Positions 1-9,187 are shown, counted from the stretch's first letter. The stretch: 64,000 bases of DNA from JBCCQH01 sp039024435 (GCA_039024435.1 JBCCQH010000006.1:1-64000), one strand, 5' to 3'. Notes: generated by a model from the letters alone, not told the origin. A program made the numbers and translations.

Positions 1-650
1 ATCATCGGGAGGAAGCCGTATTCCGACACTTCATTGTTCATGATGTGGAGCAGGGCAAATATCGCCGAGGTGAGCAGCAGCGGGATCAGGGGCATCGCAA
101 AGCGGCGGCTGAAGTTTTGCAGCAATTGCCCACGGATAGCCATTTCTTCCCAAGCACTCTGGATGGGGATCAGAATGAGGGCCGGGACGATAAAAATGAA
201 AAAATCATCGGTATTGGGATTCAATACGATGGAGCCGGGCGAAAGCAGCTCGGTGACCAGCGCACCGATTCCAGCAAGGGCCATCCAGATGCCGAGGGCC
301 AGGGCCATGCGTCCCCAGCGCACCCGGGCAAATCCGGTGATCAAGGTTTTGAAAGACCGTTTTTGGATCAGCTTGATGCCGGCGAGCAGCGCCGCCATCC
401 CAATCACAAACGAGGCCATCAAGGTCAAAAACGTGGGAAAAGCCGGCAAATTAAGTGCGTTCAGGTCCAGGCCACCCTTTTCTAGGTTTGCCATGGCTGC
501 TTCGTCATTGGCGGTGTAGGCGGCGATCAATATGAGCATGGGCACTCCCCCCAAAAAAAGGTAAGCGCCCCAAGTGACGAGGGTCGCGAGCAGCCGGTGG
601 GTCGTTTCCGATCTGCCCGCAAATGCCTGAGCTAGAAAGCGATTGTGCAT
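1..650 (-). CDS. CPBP family intramembrane protease (3' end outside window)
   Basis: Read on the minus strand from an ATG at 650-648, the frame stays open for 216 codons to the window edge, so the C-terminus is missing. Several hydrophobic membrane segments are visible. Near the end are the two signatures of CPBP (Abi/CAAX-type) glutamic proteases: a double-Glu motif EEMAIRGQ (about 145-120) and the following FALLHIMNNE segment carrying the conserved His (about 58-30). Known members are multipass membrane proteases or regulators in prenyl-protein processing, bacteriocin self-immunity or sigma-factor release; the substrate here cannot be told. The gene diverges from glmM. A promoter-like pair lies just upstream at 658-688. 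Confidence 0.85.
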   Translation of the reverse strand, partial: MHNRFLAQAFAGRSETTHRLLATLVTWGAYLFLGGVPMLILIAAYTANDEAAMANLEKGGLDLNALNLPAFPTFLTLMASFVIGMAALLAGIKLIQKRSFKTLITGFARVRWGRMALALGIWMALAGIGALVTELLSPGSIVLNPNTDDFFIFIVPALILIPIQSAWEEMAIRGQLLQNFSRRFAMPLIPLLLTSAIFALLHIMNNEVSEYGFLPM

Positions 651-657
651 GGTACAC

Positions 658-688
658 AATAATACCAGCTTCCCGGCCGATATTCAAA
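658..688 (-). promoter_or_regulatory. Bacteroidetes-type promoter for the CPBP protease gene
   Basis: On the minus strand TTTG (688-685) is followed after about 19 nt by TATTATTG (665-658), one mismatch from the -7 consensus TAnnTTTG. It ends 7 nt before the ATG at 650, predicting a very short leader. Confidence 0.55.
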
Positions 689-756
689 TGCAATTGTTCA
701 GTTGCACTTTGCCGGTAAAATTGAGCGTCTGCTCGCATACACTGTGCATAAGGCGA

Positions 757-787
757 TTGGGTTTGTCCGTTCCATTTCTGATATTTG
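757..787 (+). promoter_or_regulatory. promoter candidate for glmM
   Basis: TTG at 757-759, a 20 nt spacer, then GATATTTG at 780-787, one mismatch from TAnnTTTG. Transcription would begin near 791, which argues against the upstream in-frame ATG at 702 and for the ATG at 810 as the glmM start. Confidence 0.5.
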
Positions 788-809
788 CAGCACACTTACT
801 GGGTCTGGT

Positions 810-2198
810 ATGACGTTAATTGCTTCAATTTCAGGAATTCGCGGTACAATCGGCGGAGAAAGTGGAAACAACCTCACTCCGATCGACATTGTCAACTTTA
901 CCGCTGCGTATGGGATCTGGCTCACTGCGCGCTCGAGTTCGCGAAGAGTGGTGATTGGGCGGGATGGACGTCCTTCTGGCCCCATGCTGGAACAACTGGT
1001 GAGTGCGACCCTGGTCGGCCTGGGCTTTGAGGTGATCAATTTGGGCCTTTCGACCACACCGACGGTCGAAGTGGCGGTTCCAGAATTCGGGGCGGCGGGT
1101 GGCATCGTACTCACCGCCTCCCACAATCCAAAAAACTGGAACGCACTCAAGCTACTCAACGAGAAGGGCGAGTTCCTGAAGAAAAAGGCCGGGGGCGAGG
1201 TGTTGGAGATTGTGGAAAACGGCTTTTTCAGCTTTTCCCTGGTGGAAAATCTCGGGCGAATCGTCGAGAACGATAATTTCTGGCGGCGCCACCTCGAAAT
1301 GATCCTCGCCTTGCCGCTGGTGGACGCCTACGCCATCGGAAACGCCAATTTTAGCATCCTCGTCGACGGGGTAAACAGCAGTGGCGGGGTATACGTTCCG
1401 CGCTTGCTGGAAGCTATGGGCGTGAACGATATCGTGCGGCTGAATTGCGAGCCGACCGGCGAATTTGCCCACAACCCGGAACCCCTCGCGAAAAACCTCG
1501 TGGAGACGTGTGCGGCCATCAAAGAGCACGGCTGCGATTTGGGCATTGTGGTCGATCCGGACGTGGATCGCCTGGTGTTCATTGATGAAGATGGGGTGCT
1601 GTTTGGTGAAGAATACACCCTGGTGGCCTGTGCCGACTACGTTCTTAAAAACAGGCCGGGCGTGGTGGTCTCCAATCTGTCTTCCTCCCGCGCTTTGCGG
1701 GATTTGGCGGAACGCTACGGCTGCAAATACTACGCTTCGGCGGTCGGTGAAGTCAACGTCATCGAAATCATGAAACGCTTCGATGCGGTGATCGGGGGGG
1801 AAGGCAATGGCGGCGTGATTTTGCCGGACCTGCATTACGGGCGCGACGCCCTGGTTGGCATTGGTTTGTTTCTGACTCACCTCGCCAAATCAAAGATGAA
1901 AGTCTCAGAGTTGCGGGCAACTTATCCGGACTATTTCATGAGCAAGCAAAAGGTCGCCCTGGCCCCCAAAACTGACGTGGATGCTATCCTCGAAGGACTC
2001 GCCCAATCCGTAACTGGCGGGGAAGTCAATACAGTCGACGGGGTTAAAATCGACTTTGCCGAAGGCTGGGTTCACCTGCGAAAATCAAACACCGAACCGA
2101 TTATCCGTATATATTCTGAAGCTTCGACTCAAGAAGCGGCCGATCAATTGGCCGATGATTACCGAATGAAAATCAGCCGCTTGGTACAAGTAAGCTGA
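810..2198 (+). CDS. glmM: phosphoglucosamine mutase
   Basis: A cytoplasmic enzyme of 462 residues in the alpha-D-phosphohexomutase family, which interconverts glucosamine-6-phosphate and glucosamine-1-phosphate on the way to UDP-GlcNAc, peptidoglycan and LPS. Visible motifs: N-terminal SGIRGTIG; the phosphoserine loop TASHNPKNWNA with Ser104; the metal-binding DPDVDRLVF near 250; a C-terminal phosphate-binding RKSNTEP. The frame is open back to 702, but homology starts at MTLIASISGIRG and the promoter-like element at 757-787 supports the start at 810. The next gene follows 24 nt later and is probably co-transcribed. A phosphomannomutase/phosphoglucomutase specificity cannot be excluded from sequence alone. 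Confidence 0.88.
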   Translation: MTLIASISGIRGTIGGESGNNLTPIDIVNFTAAYGIWLTARSSSRRVVIGRDGRPSGPMLEQLVSATLVGLGFEVINLGLSTTPTVEVAVPEFGAAGGIVLTASHNPKNWNALKLLNEKGEFLKKKAGGEVLEIVENGFFSFSLVENLGRIVENDNFWRRHLEMILALPLVDAYAIGNANFSILVDGVNSSGGVYVPRLLEAMGVNDIVRLNCEPTGEFAHNPEPLAKNLVETCAAIKEHGCDLGIVVDPDVDRLVFIDEDGVLFGEEYTLVACADYVLKNRPGVVVSNLSSSRALRDLAERYGCKYYASAVGEVNVIEIMKRFDAVIGGEGNGGVILPDLHYGRDALVGIGLFLTHLAKSKMKVSELRATYPDYFMSKQKVALAPKTDVDAILEGLAQSVTGGEVNTVDGVKIDFAEGWVHLRKSNTEPIIRIYSEASTQEAADQLADDYRMKISRLVQVS

Positions 2199-2222
2199 AG
2201 TAAAATAAGAATTGAATTGCGT

Positions 2223-3374
2223 ATGACGATACGACGCGTATACCTGGACAATGCCGCCAGCACTCCGATGGATCCGGAAGTGCTGCAGTACATGATTCCC
2301 GTTTTGCGGGAATCGTTTGGCAATCCCTCTTCGGTACACGATCACGGTCGCCGTTTGCGGGCCGTCATCGAGAAATCCCGCAAGGAAATCGCCCAATTGA
2401 TCGGCGCCGCCCCGGCGGAAATATTCTTTACCAGTGGGGGAACCGAGGCCGATAACATGGCGATCAAAGGTTGTGCGGCGATTGGCATTGAACACTTCAT
2501 CAGTACGCGGATCGAACACCATGCGGTGACCCATCCGCTGGAAGAATTGGAGCAAGCGGGCAAGCAAGTGACCTGGTTACCCGTAGATGAAGAAGGCCGG
2601 CCTGACCTTGATGCATTGCGCGCTGCCCTCGAAAATGGTCCCCGGGCGATGGTGTGCCTCATGCACGCCAACAATGAATTGGGCACTTTGCTCGATCTAT
2701 CGGGGATCGCCGATATCTGCGCGGAATACGACGCGATCGTCCACTCGGATACGGTGCAATCCATGGCCAATGTTCGCTACAACGTCAGCGCGATGCCGGT
2801 GCATTTTCTCACCGCCTCCGCCCATAAATTTTACGGTCCCAAAGGCGTCGGCTTTCTGTACATGCGCTCGGGTACGAAGGTTCCTTCAATGATTTGTGGC
2901 GGCTCCCAAGAGCGCAACATGCGGGCGGGCACGGAAAATGTCGCTTCGATCGCGGCCATGGCCTTCGCCCTAAAGAAGTGCTACGGCAGCTTTATCGAGA
3001 AGGGAAAAAAGTTGCTCGACCTGAAGAATTACATGTGGGAAGGCCTTCAGGCACGGATACCGGGGATCGCAATCAATGGCCCGACCGACTTTTCCCGCGC
3101 AATCCCAACCGTCCTCAACGTGGCTTTCCCCGGCGGTGACACCGACAGCATGTTGTTGTTCAACCTCGATATCAATGGGATTTCGGCTTCGGGGGGATCG
3201 GCCTGCACAAGCGGGAGCGTAAAAGGGAGTCACGTGCTGTCCGGGATTGGATTAGATCCGGCTCGGGCGGCGAACAGCGTGCGCTTTTCGTTTGGCGTGC
3301 AAAACACCCACGACGAAATCGACTACGTGCTGGAAAAAATCTCCGGCTTTATCAAGGTGCCGGCACCCAAGTAG
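2223..3374 (+). CDS. cysteine desulfurase (NifS/IscS family, class V aminotransferase fold)
   Basis: A PLP enzyme of 383 residues that takes sulfur from cysteine as an enzyme persulfide, for Fe-S clusters or tRNA thiolation. The start of the protein carries YLDNAASTP, typical of the family. The PLP lysine is in SAHKFYGPKG (Lys202) and the catalytic cysteine is in SGGSACTSGS (Cys328), so both key residues are present. The short active-site loop with SACTSG fits the IscS/NifS type rather than SufS. An in-frame TTG lies 6 nt upstream at 2217, but the ATG at 2223 is preferred. It is 24 nt downstream of glmM in the same direction. No iscU or other Fe-S gene is adjacent, so the sulfur acceptor is unknown. 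Confidence 0.9.
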   Translation: MTIRRVYLDNAASTPMDPEVLQYMIPVLRESFGNPSSVHDHGRRLRAVIEKSRKEIAQLIGAAPAEIFFTSGGTEADNMAIKGCAAIGIEHFISTRIEHHAVTHPLEELEQAGKQVTWLPVDEEGRPDLDALRAALENGPRAMVCLMHANNELGTLLDLSGIADICAEYDAIVHSDTVQSMANVRYNVSAMPVHFLTASAHKFYGPKGVGFLYMRSGTKVPSMICGGSQERNMRAGTENVASIAAMAFALKKCYGSFIEKGKKLLDLKNYMWEGLQARIPGIAINGPTDFSRAIPTVLNVAFPGGDTDSMLLFNLDINGISASGGSACTSGSVKGSHVLSGIGLDPARAANSVRFSFGVQNTHDEIDYVLEKISGFIKVPAPK

Positions 3375-3397
3375 CCAGATTCAGCTCCAAGTTTTGA

Positions 3398-4033
3398 TCA
3401 GACCAGCGCCAAAGTTTCGGCAATTTCCCGGTCCATGCTTGCCATCCGCGCGTACCCACGGGCGACGAGGTGGTACTCGTCATTTACCCGCAATAAGACC
3501 GTAGGAAAGCTACTGATTCCCAGTTGGCGGGCCCGGAGAAAGTCGTCGGCAGTTGCCTTTCGCATTTCATCTGACAGGTAGAGCGCGGCAAATGCTTCCT
3601 CATCGATGTCCATCTTCTGACAAAGTTCAAGGTAGGTTTCGAGTTGATTTGTATCCCGATTTCTTACATAAAACGCTTCCTGAATCGCCTGGAAAAATTC
3701 GTACTCCCGGGGCGAATCTAACTCGCGCAGACAACGCACCGCCCGGGAAGGGGGCTCGGTGTCGTACACGAAGTCTGCATTTTCCAGGATTTCGTGGGAG
3801 ATCGGCTGCCCGGAAAGCTCGGTAACCTGGTGCCAATGGTGACCCAGGAAGCCTCCGAGGTCTCGGTTGGTCTCCCGGCCGCCCGGTCGCAGACCACCCA
3901 GAAGGACGGAGAAGCCAGCCTGGCCTGCGTATCTGGCTTTCAGTTGCGCCAGTTCGCCCGCGATGCCCCAGCACCAGGAGCACATGGGATCACCGACGTA
4001 AATGATTTCGGGGGAGGAAGAAGCTGTTTTCAT
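3398..4033 (-). CDS. DsbA family protein (FrnE-like thioredoxin-fold oxidoreductase)
   Basis: The protein begins with a beta strand leading into GDPMCSWCWG, the CxxC active site (Cys18 and Cys21 from the ATG at 4033), followed by an all-helical insertion and the cis-Pro segment GISSFPTVLL near the C-terminus. This order is typical of the DsbA/FrnE group of thiol-disulfide oxidoreductases. No signal peptide is visible, so it is probably cytoplasmic, as for many FrnE-like proteins that respond to oxidative or metal stress. An alternative ATG at 4066 would add 11 residues. The gene converges on the cysteine desulfurase with 23 nt between stops. Confidence 0.85.
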   Translation of the reverse strand: MKTASSSPEIIYVGDPMCSWCWGIAGELAQLKARYAGQAGFSVLLGGLRPGGRETNRDLGGFLGHHWHQVTELSGQPISHEILENADFVYDTEPPSRAVRCLRELDSPREYEFFQAIQEAFYVRNRDTNQLETYLELCQKMDIDEEAFAALYLSDEMRKATADDFLRARQLGISSFPTVLLRVNDEYHLVARGYARMASMDREIAETLALV

Positions 4034-4233
4034 GGGCGGGGATATTTGTCGATAGAACGCCGGCAAGAAAGGGAATGTTCAAACGGAAGGAGCGTCGTGG
4101 TCCCAAACTGCGAATTCAGCAGGTAGCGCCACAGAATTTCTGGGGTTCTCAGCTGCTTGCAGCCTCGATTCCGCGCGGGCTCCCGGGTGGCTACGGGAGG
4201 AAATAAATTCCCTTCAGTTGTTTTCTCCGGCGC

Positions 4234-4265
4234 AAAAAAACAGCGTGACCGGGGAGATCACGCTG
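4234..4265 (-). terminator. intrinsic terminator after the small exported protein gene
   Basis: On the minus strand a perfect 8 bp stem (4265-4258 with 4248-4241, CAGCGTGA/TCACGCTG) has a 9 nt loop and is followed by seven T (4240-4234). It lies about 40 nt downstream of the stop at 4306, in the right orientation for that gene. Confidence 0.85.
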
Positions 4266-4305
4266 CGTCATCAATCAATTAGGACAGAAAAAATATAAAG
4301 GAGAA

Positions 4306-4818
4306 CTATTTGTACAACATGCTGAACAGCAACTCGTCGTTGCTGAGTTCCTTGAGGTCATTGCCGGGGCAACGGTCAAGGTCCATTTTGCTTTGGCGCA
4401 CTTGCGTGGTGCGGCGGTCGAGGTTGACCTGGGCGACCTCGTGGATTTCGCGGCCGTGCAAGGCCGCAAACCGCGGATGATCCTTATCGGTATCTAAATC
4501 GAGGATTTCCGCGCGGGCGAGGTCATAATAGTTGCGAAATGAGCGTACGGTTTCCGCCGCGTCTTTTTCATTGGCAAACGATACCACAAGATCGGTTTTG
4601 TAAAGCACTTCCTGATGAAAATAATACGTGACAACGTGGTTTTCGGTCCGGGCAACGATGCGGTCAGCGCTTTCGTAGTTGACCGTTACGAAGGATTTTG
4701 CACCGAGGAAAGTTTCAACCTTGTGGTAGGAGAGGCCCAGGTCGCAGTTCAATGCGCTTTGGGCGAAAAGACCGGTGGAGCAGAACAGAATGGATATTAA
4801 GGTAAAAGACAACTTCAT
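4306..4818 (-). CDS. small exported protein of unknown function
   Basis: A 170-residue protein starting at an ATG at 4818, chosen because it opens with a signal peptide (Lys, a hydrophobic stretch, then LFAQ at the cleavage site); the frame extends further upstream to 4890 without such a signal. The mature part is mixed alpha/beta, with a segment rich in Thr/Val/Tyr that looks like beta strands and a C-terminal Cys (DRCPGND). I do not recognise a family. A weak -7-like element TGTGTTTG (4829-4822) sits 3 nt before the ATG. A terminator follows at 4234-4265, so this looks like a monocistronic unit. Confidence 0.7.
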   Translation of the reverse strand: MKLSFTLISILFCSTGLFAQSALNCDLGLSYHKVETFLGAKSFVTVNYESADRIVARTENHVVTYYFHQEVLYKTDLVVSFANEKDAAETVRSFRNYYDLARAEILDLDTDKDHPRFAALHGREIHEVAQVNLDRRTTQVRQSKMDLDRCPGNDLKELSNDELLFSMLYK

Positions 4819-5180
4819 AGACAAACACACCTTTAAGTTCAGACAGCTTTTTGCGATTATATTCCGTTGTGGAACATTTTCAAGATGCAATCAACTTGCG
4901 CCCGGACAAAAGGAATCCTTCCGATTTCGTAACACCTGGCCGCTCAAGTAAGAGAACGGATAGAAAAATGGCGCTTTTTTCAGTAATTGGGGGAACTAAA
5001 ACAGTTTAGGCTCCCAAAGTAGGGTGCAAAGAAAAGCGCTACCGAGCGGATACGATCTTACACGCTCGACCGGACCTCGCTAAAGGATCAACAACTGCGA
5101 TGTGAATAAAAAAATGAAATTTTTCGCGCCAATTGATCGATTCCTCCTAACTTTGAAGTCCATAAGTATGAGCTGAACTT
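4819..5180. other. intergenic region between two divergent genes
   Basis: 362 bases with no credible coding frame. It carries a weak -7-like element for the minus-strand gene (4829-4822) and the exact TAACTTTG element for pyrG (5148-5155). I see no riboswitch or attenuator-like structure in front of pyrG. Confidence 0.6.
5148..5155 (+). promoter_or_regulatory. -7 promoter element for pyrG
   Basis: TAACTTTG matches the Bacteroidetes -7 consensus TAnnTTTG exactly. Predicted leader to the ATG at 5181 is about 20 nt. No clear TTTG at the -33 position. Confidence 0.6.
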
Positions 5181-6824
5181 ATGGCAAAATCAGTAAAATA
5201 TATTTTCGTGACCGGCGGGGTGACTTCCTCCCTCGGAAAGGGCATTATTTCCGCCTCACTGGCAAAATTGTTGCAGGAACGGGGGTATACCGTTACCATT
5301 CAGAAGTTTGATCCGTACATCAACATCGATCCCGGGACGCTCAATCCCTACGAGCACGGTGAAGTTTTTGTGACCGACGACGGAGCGGAAACCGACCTGG
5401 ATCTGGGACATTACGAGCGATTCTTGAATCGGCCTACTTCCCAAAGCAATAATGTGACGACCGGACGCATCTACGAAACGGTGATCCGCCAGGAGCGTTT
5501 GGGGAACTACAAAGGCAAAACGGTGCAAGTAATTCCCCACATCACCGATGAAATCAAGCGGCGGATGATGCTCTTGGGCGAGACCGGAAAGTACGACTTG
5601 GTCATTACGGAGATCGGGGGGACGGTCGGCGATATTGAATCGCTGCCTTATGTGGAAGCGGTCCGGCAGTTGCGCTACGAATTGGGGGAAGATGACAGCA
5701 TGGTGATCCACCTGACGCTGATACCTTATTTGAGTGCGGCCGGCGAATTGAAAACCAAGCCAACCCAGCACTCGGTGAAAATGCTGCTGCAAAGCGGGGT
5801 GCAGCCGGATGTTTTGGTTTGTCGTACCGAGCGCCGTCTGACCGAGGAGGTGCGCGCGAAAATCGCCCTGTTCTGCAACATTCCGCGCAGTGCGGTCATC
5901 GAGAGCATCGATGCGGATACCATCTATGAAGTACCGCTGCTCATGCGCAAGGAAAAACTCGATCAGGTAGTGCTATCCGAACTGGCGCTGCCCTTGGGCA
6001 CTCACCCCGAGCTCAAGGCTTGGCGCGCATTTGTGGGGCGCTTAAAAAATCCGCTCGACGAAGTCCAAGTGGGCTTGGTCGGGAAGTACGTGGAACTCAA
6101 GGACGCTTACAAGTCGATTGCCGAGGCATTTGTCCACGGGGGCGCGGAAAACGAAATCAAAGTCAACCTGCACTGGATCCACTCAGAAGATATCAATGCA
6201 GAAAATGCCGACCGGCTTCTGGGCAAGATGGATGGCATTCTCGTGGCGCCGGGGTTTGGGGAGCGCGGCATCGAAGGCAAAGTGGAAGCGGTGCGTTTCG
6301 CCCGGGAAAGTCGGATTCCGTTTTTTGGAATCTGCCTCGGTATGCAAGTAGCAGTGATCGAGTTCGGGCGCAACGTCTTGGGCCTGAAGGGGTGCCACAG
6401 CACCGAGTTTGAAAAGCAGGCGGCCAGTCCGGTTATTTGCCTGATGGAGGAACAGGAAAAGGTCATTCAGCTTGGGGGAACGATGCGGTTGGGCAATTAT
6501 GTATGCGAATTGAAGCAAAGCAGTATTTGCCACCGCGCCTACGGGAAAACGATGATCGACGAGCGCCACCGCCACCGCTACGAATTCAACGATGCTTTTC
6601 GACAGCGCTACGAGAAGGCGGGCATGATCATGGCCGGGACCAATCCCGATACCGGTCTCGTGGAGATCGTTGAGATTACCGACCACCCCTATTTCGTGGG
6701 GGTGCAATTCCACCCTGAACTCAAAAGCACCGTGGAGAATCCGCATCCGCTTTTTGTTTCCTTTGTACGGGCAGCGTACACCCAGTCAATGCATTTGGAA
6801 AAGCTTACCGGCAACAAAGCGTGA
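5181..6824 (+). CDS. pyrG: CTP synthase (glutamine-hydrolysing)
   Basis: A cytoplasmic enzyme of 547 residues that aminates UTP to CTP using ATP and glutamine. The N-terminal synthetase domain starts with KYIFVTGGVTSSLGKGI (P-loop) and contains the conserved KFDPYINIDPGTLNP and GEVFVTDDGAETDLDLGHYE segments. The C-terminal class I glutamine amidotransferase domain has the nucleophile in GICLGMQ (about residue 385) and the His-Glu pair in FHPEL near 520. Length equals the usual family length and no key residue is missing. It has its own promoter candidate at 5148 and is followed by yidC after 175 nt with a separate promoter. Confidence 0.98.
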   Translation: MAKSVKYIFVTGGVTSSLGKGIISASLAKLLQERGYTVTIQKFDPYINIDPGTLNPYEHGEVFVTDDGAETDLDLGHYERFLNRPTSQSNNVTTGRIYETVIRQERLGNYKGKTVQVIPHITDEIKRRMMLLGETGKYDLVITEIGGTVGDIESLPYVEAVRQLRYELGEDDSMVIHLTLIPYLSAAGELKTKPTQHSVKMLLQSGVQPDVLVCRTERRLTEEVRAKIALFCNIPRSAVIESIDADTIYEVPLLMRKEKLDQVVLSELALPLGTHPELKAWRAFVGRLKNPLDEVQVGLVGKYVELKDAYKSIAEAFVHGGAENEIKVNLHWIHSEDINAENADRLLGKMDGILVAPGFGERGIEGKVEAVRFARESRIPFFGICLGMQVAVIEFGRNVLGLKGCHSTEFEKQAASPVICLMEEQEKVIQLGGTMRLGNYVCELKQSSICHRAYGKTMIDERHRHRYEFNDAFRQRYEKAGMIMAGTNPDTGLVEIVEITDHPYFVGVQFHPELKSTVENPHPLFVSFVRAAYTQSMHLEKLTGNKA

Positions 6825-6956
6825 GCGCGGTTTTAAATTTCACCCGGCGCCCGAACTGTGATCGCGGACGGAGGGGTGAACTAAAATTAGGTCACGGCCG
6901 ATTGGACCGGTCACCGTCAACCCGACTACCGGTGTGACGGTTTCAAAAATCTTCGC

Positions 6957-6964
6957 TAACTTTG
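6957..6964 (+). promoter_or_regulatory. -7 promoter element for yidC
   Basis: TAACTTTG, an exact TAnnTTTG match, identical to the one before pyrG. Predicted leader to the ATG at 7000 is about 30 nt. Confidence 0.6.
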
Positions 6965-6999
6965 CCCTCCGAAAACGAGTTATGTACAACTCCAAATAA

Positions 7000-9060
7000 A
7001 TGGATAGAAATACCATCATTGGGCTCGTCCTGATTGCCGGGATCTTCCTCACTTGGTCGATCTTCTTCAATCGCAACGAGGAACCCGATCCCAACAAAAA
7101 AAAAGCGCCCCAAACCCAGGTTGATTCCATCGGTGTAGACACGGTGAAGGTGGATTCGCAGGCGATGGCCGAATACACCGCGCCGACGGACAATGGCCTG
7201 CCGAATGGCATGACCGACAGCTTGTGGCAGACGCTCTCCGACTCGGAGAGAACCGTCCTCATGGCCCAGGAAGACGACCGCAAATACGGCTACTTTGGTG
7301 AATTGCGGAAAGGGGAAAACAAGATTGTCCGCGTCGAAACCGACGAATTGATCGCGGAAATCCAAACGAAAGGCGGCTACATGCGCAGCCTTTACCTCAA
7401 GAATGATTCCACCTACGGCGGTGAGCCGCTGCCGATCATTGCGCCGAGCGACTCGAACTACCTGGCTTTGCGTTTCGCGCAGTTGCAAGACGTGCAATTT
7501 CCGCTGGTCAATACCGCGGACCTCTATTTCAGCGCCGATGCCGATGAGGTAAATTTGAGCGGAGGGGACGAAAAATCGGTGACCTTTCGCGCGCAGATCG
7601 ACGATCAACGCTTCTTCGAATATGTCTACACTTTCCGCGGCGCCGGATACGACTACGGGTTTGAAATTCGGCACAATGGCTTGACCGGGATTGCCCGGGG
7701 CCAGGACATCCGTCTGAACTGGGGAACGGTGATTCCCAAGACCGAGAAGGCGATGGCCCTCATGCGGGAAAAAACCGCGATTTATTACCGCAAGTCGGGC
7801 GATGTCGACAACCTGCAGCCCCGGGGCGAAGAAGTCCAAGAAGAATTCATCACTTCGGGAGTGGATTGGTTTGCTTTTAAAAGCCAGTTTTTCTCGCACA
7901 CTTTGATGACGGCAGATGAGGCGACGACGATGGGGGACATGAACCTCGCTCAGGCAAATCCGGTGCCGCCCGATCCCGAAGACGTCAACTCAGGAGAAAT
8001 CGTCAAGATCATGGTGGCCGATGTGGCCCTCAATTTCGGTTACGAAGAATCGGGCAGTGCGAAATACACCTTCTTTGCCGGTCCTTGTGACTACGACGTC
8101 CTCAACGATTATGAGCGGGATATGATCTACCAGATCGAACTCGGCTACGGACCGCTCAAGTTGGTGAACCGCTACTTGGTCATCCCGATGTTCAACTTCT
8201 TGGAAGGCTTTATCAGCAGTTACGGAATCATTATTCTCCTGCTGGCTTTCTTCATTAAAATGATCCTCTATCCCCTGACCTACCGGACCTACCGGTCGAC
8301 GGCGAAGATGCGGATCATCAACCAGACGCCGGAAGTGAAGGCGCTGGAGGAGAAGTACAAAGACGACTCCACCAAACTCCAGCAAGAAAAGATGGGCATC
8401 TACCGCAAGATGGGCGTGAGTATGCTCGGTGGTTGCTGGCCCATGTTGTTGCAGTATCCTTTCCTGATCGCATTGTTTTTCTTCTTCCCGAACTCGATTG
8501 AGTTGCGGGGCGAAAGTTTCCTTTGGGCGGACGACCTATCGACCTACGACTCGATTCTCGAGCTCGGTTTTGAGATTCCGTTTTACGGGGATCACGTGAG
8601 CCTCTTTACCTTGCTGATGACCGTATCGATCTTTGCGTTTACGCTGATCAACCAACGGGCGCAGGGCACGATGACTACCAATCCGGTGATGAAATACTTC
8701 CCGTACTTCATGCCGGTCATCTTCCTGGGCTTCCTGAACAACTATTCGGCGGGCCTGAGCTGGTACTACTTGATCTCGAACCTGATCTCGATCAGCCAGA
8801 CGGTGCTCACTAAGCGTTTCATCGATGAGGACGCCCTGCTTACTCAGATGCGGGAAAAATCGAAAAAGCGTGCGGCCAGTGGCAAGAAGAGCCGGATGGA
8901 GCGCTGGATGGATCAACAGCAGAAGAAGCAAAAGCAAGTCCAAGCTTCGCGCGCCGGCAGCAACGGAAGCAGCAATGGCAGTGCCCGTGGCGGACGCCGG
9001 GGAGGCGGTGGCTCGTCCCAATCGCCGCGCCGCAGCGGAGGCAAAAAGAAACGCCGCTGA
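7000..9060 (+). CDS. yidC: membrane protein insertase YidC
   Basis: Inserts inner-membrane proteins alone or with Sec. The protein of 686 residues has one N-terminal membrane segment (about 5-21), a large periplasmic beta domain (about 60-370), and the C-terminal Oxa1-type core with five membrane segments (about 395-600), including LGGCWPMLLQYPFLIALFF and the FLNNYSAGLSWYYL segment. The two-part layout is that of Bacteroidetes YidC. Unusual is the length of the tail: after the last membrane segment about 70 residues are almost all Lys, Arg, Gln, Ser and Gly, ending in GGKKKRR, longer than in most relatives. Such basic tails are known to contact ribosomes in some bacteria; that role is inferred here. 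Confidence 0.97.
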   Translation: MDRNTIIGLVLIAGIFLTWSIFFNRNEEPDPNKKKAPQTQVDSIGVDTVKVDSQAMAEYTAPTDNGLPNGMTDSLWQTLSDSERTVLMAQEDDRKYGYFGELRKGENKIVRVETDELIAEIQTKGGYMRSLYLKNDSTYGGEPLPIIAPSDSNYLALRFAQLQDVQFPLVNTADLYFSADADEVNLSGGDEKSVTFRAQIDDQRFFEYVYTFRGAGYDYGFEIRHNGLTGIARGQDIRLNWGTVIPKTEKAMALMREKTAIYYRKSGDVDNLQPRGEEVQEEFITSGVDWFAFKSQFFSHTLMTADEATTMGDMNLAQANPVPPDPEDVNSGEIVKIMVADVALNFGYEESGSAKYTFFAGPCDYDVLNDYERDMIYQIELGYGPLKLVNRYLVIPMFNFLEGFISSYGIIILLLAFFIKMILYPLTYRTYRSTAKMRIINQTPEVKALEEKYKDDSTKLQQEKMGIYRKMGVSMLGGCWPMLLQYPFLIALFFFFPNSIELRGESFLWADDLSTYDSILELGFEIPFYGDHVSLFTLLMTVSIFAFTLINQRAQGTMTTNPVMKYFPYFMPVIFLGFLNNYSAGLSWYYLISNLISISQTVLTKRFIDEDALLTQMREKSKKRAASGKKSRMERWMDQQQKKQKQVQASRAGSNGSSNGSARGGRRGGGGSSQSPRRSGGKKKRR

Positions 9061-9088
9061 TCCCAATTGATGGGCCGTCCACTCCGAG

Positions 9089-9167
9089 TGCCTCAATTTC
9101 AAATCGCCCGCCGAGGTTCCCCTCCGAAAAAATGGGAATTCTCGGACGAAAGTTTGAAATTGAGGCA
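9089..9167. repeat. 79 bp imperfect palindrome between yidC and a lipoprotein gene
   Basis: A perfect 15 bp inverted repeat (9089-9103 TGCCTCAATTTCAAA with 9153-9167) encloses further pairing (CCGAG at 9111-9115 with CTCGG at 9141-9145; TTCCC at 9117-9121 with GGGAA at 9134-9138). The result is one long hairpin. It has no T-run on the plus strand, so it is not a standard intrinsic terminator, though it could protect or end the yidC mRNA. Confidence 0.75.
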
Positions 9168-9187
9168 TTCAACAATTTTAAGTCCCT

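Noticed and set aside
2217..2222. TTG start for the cysteine desulfurase
   Set aside because: An ATG two codons later gives the same conserved start and needs no rare codon.
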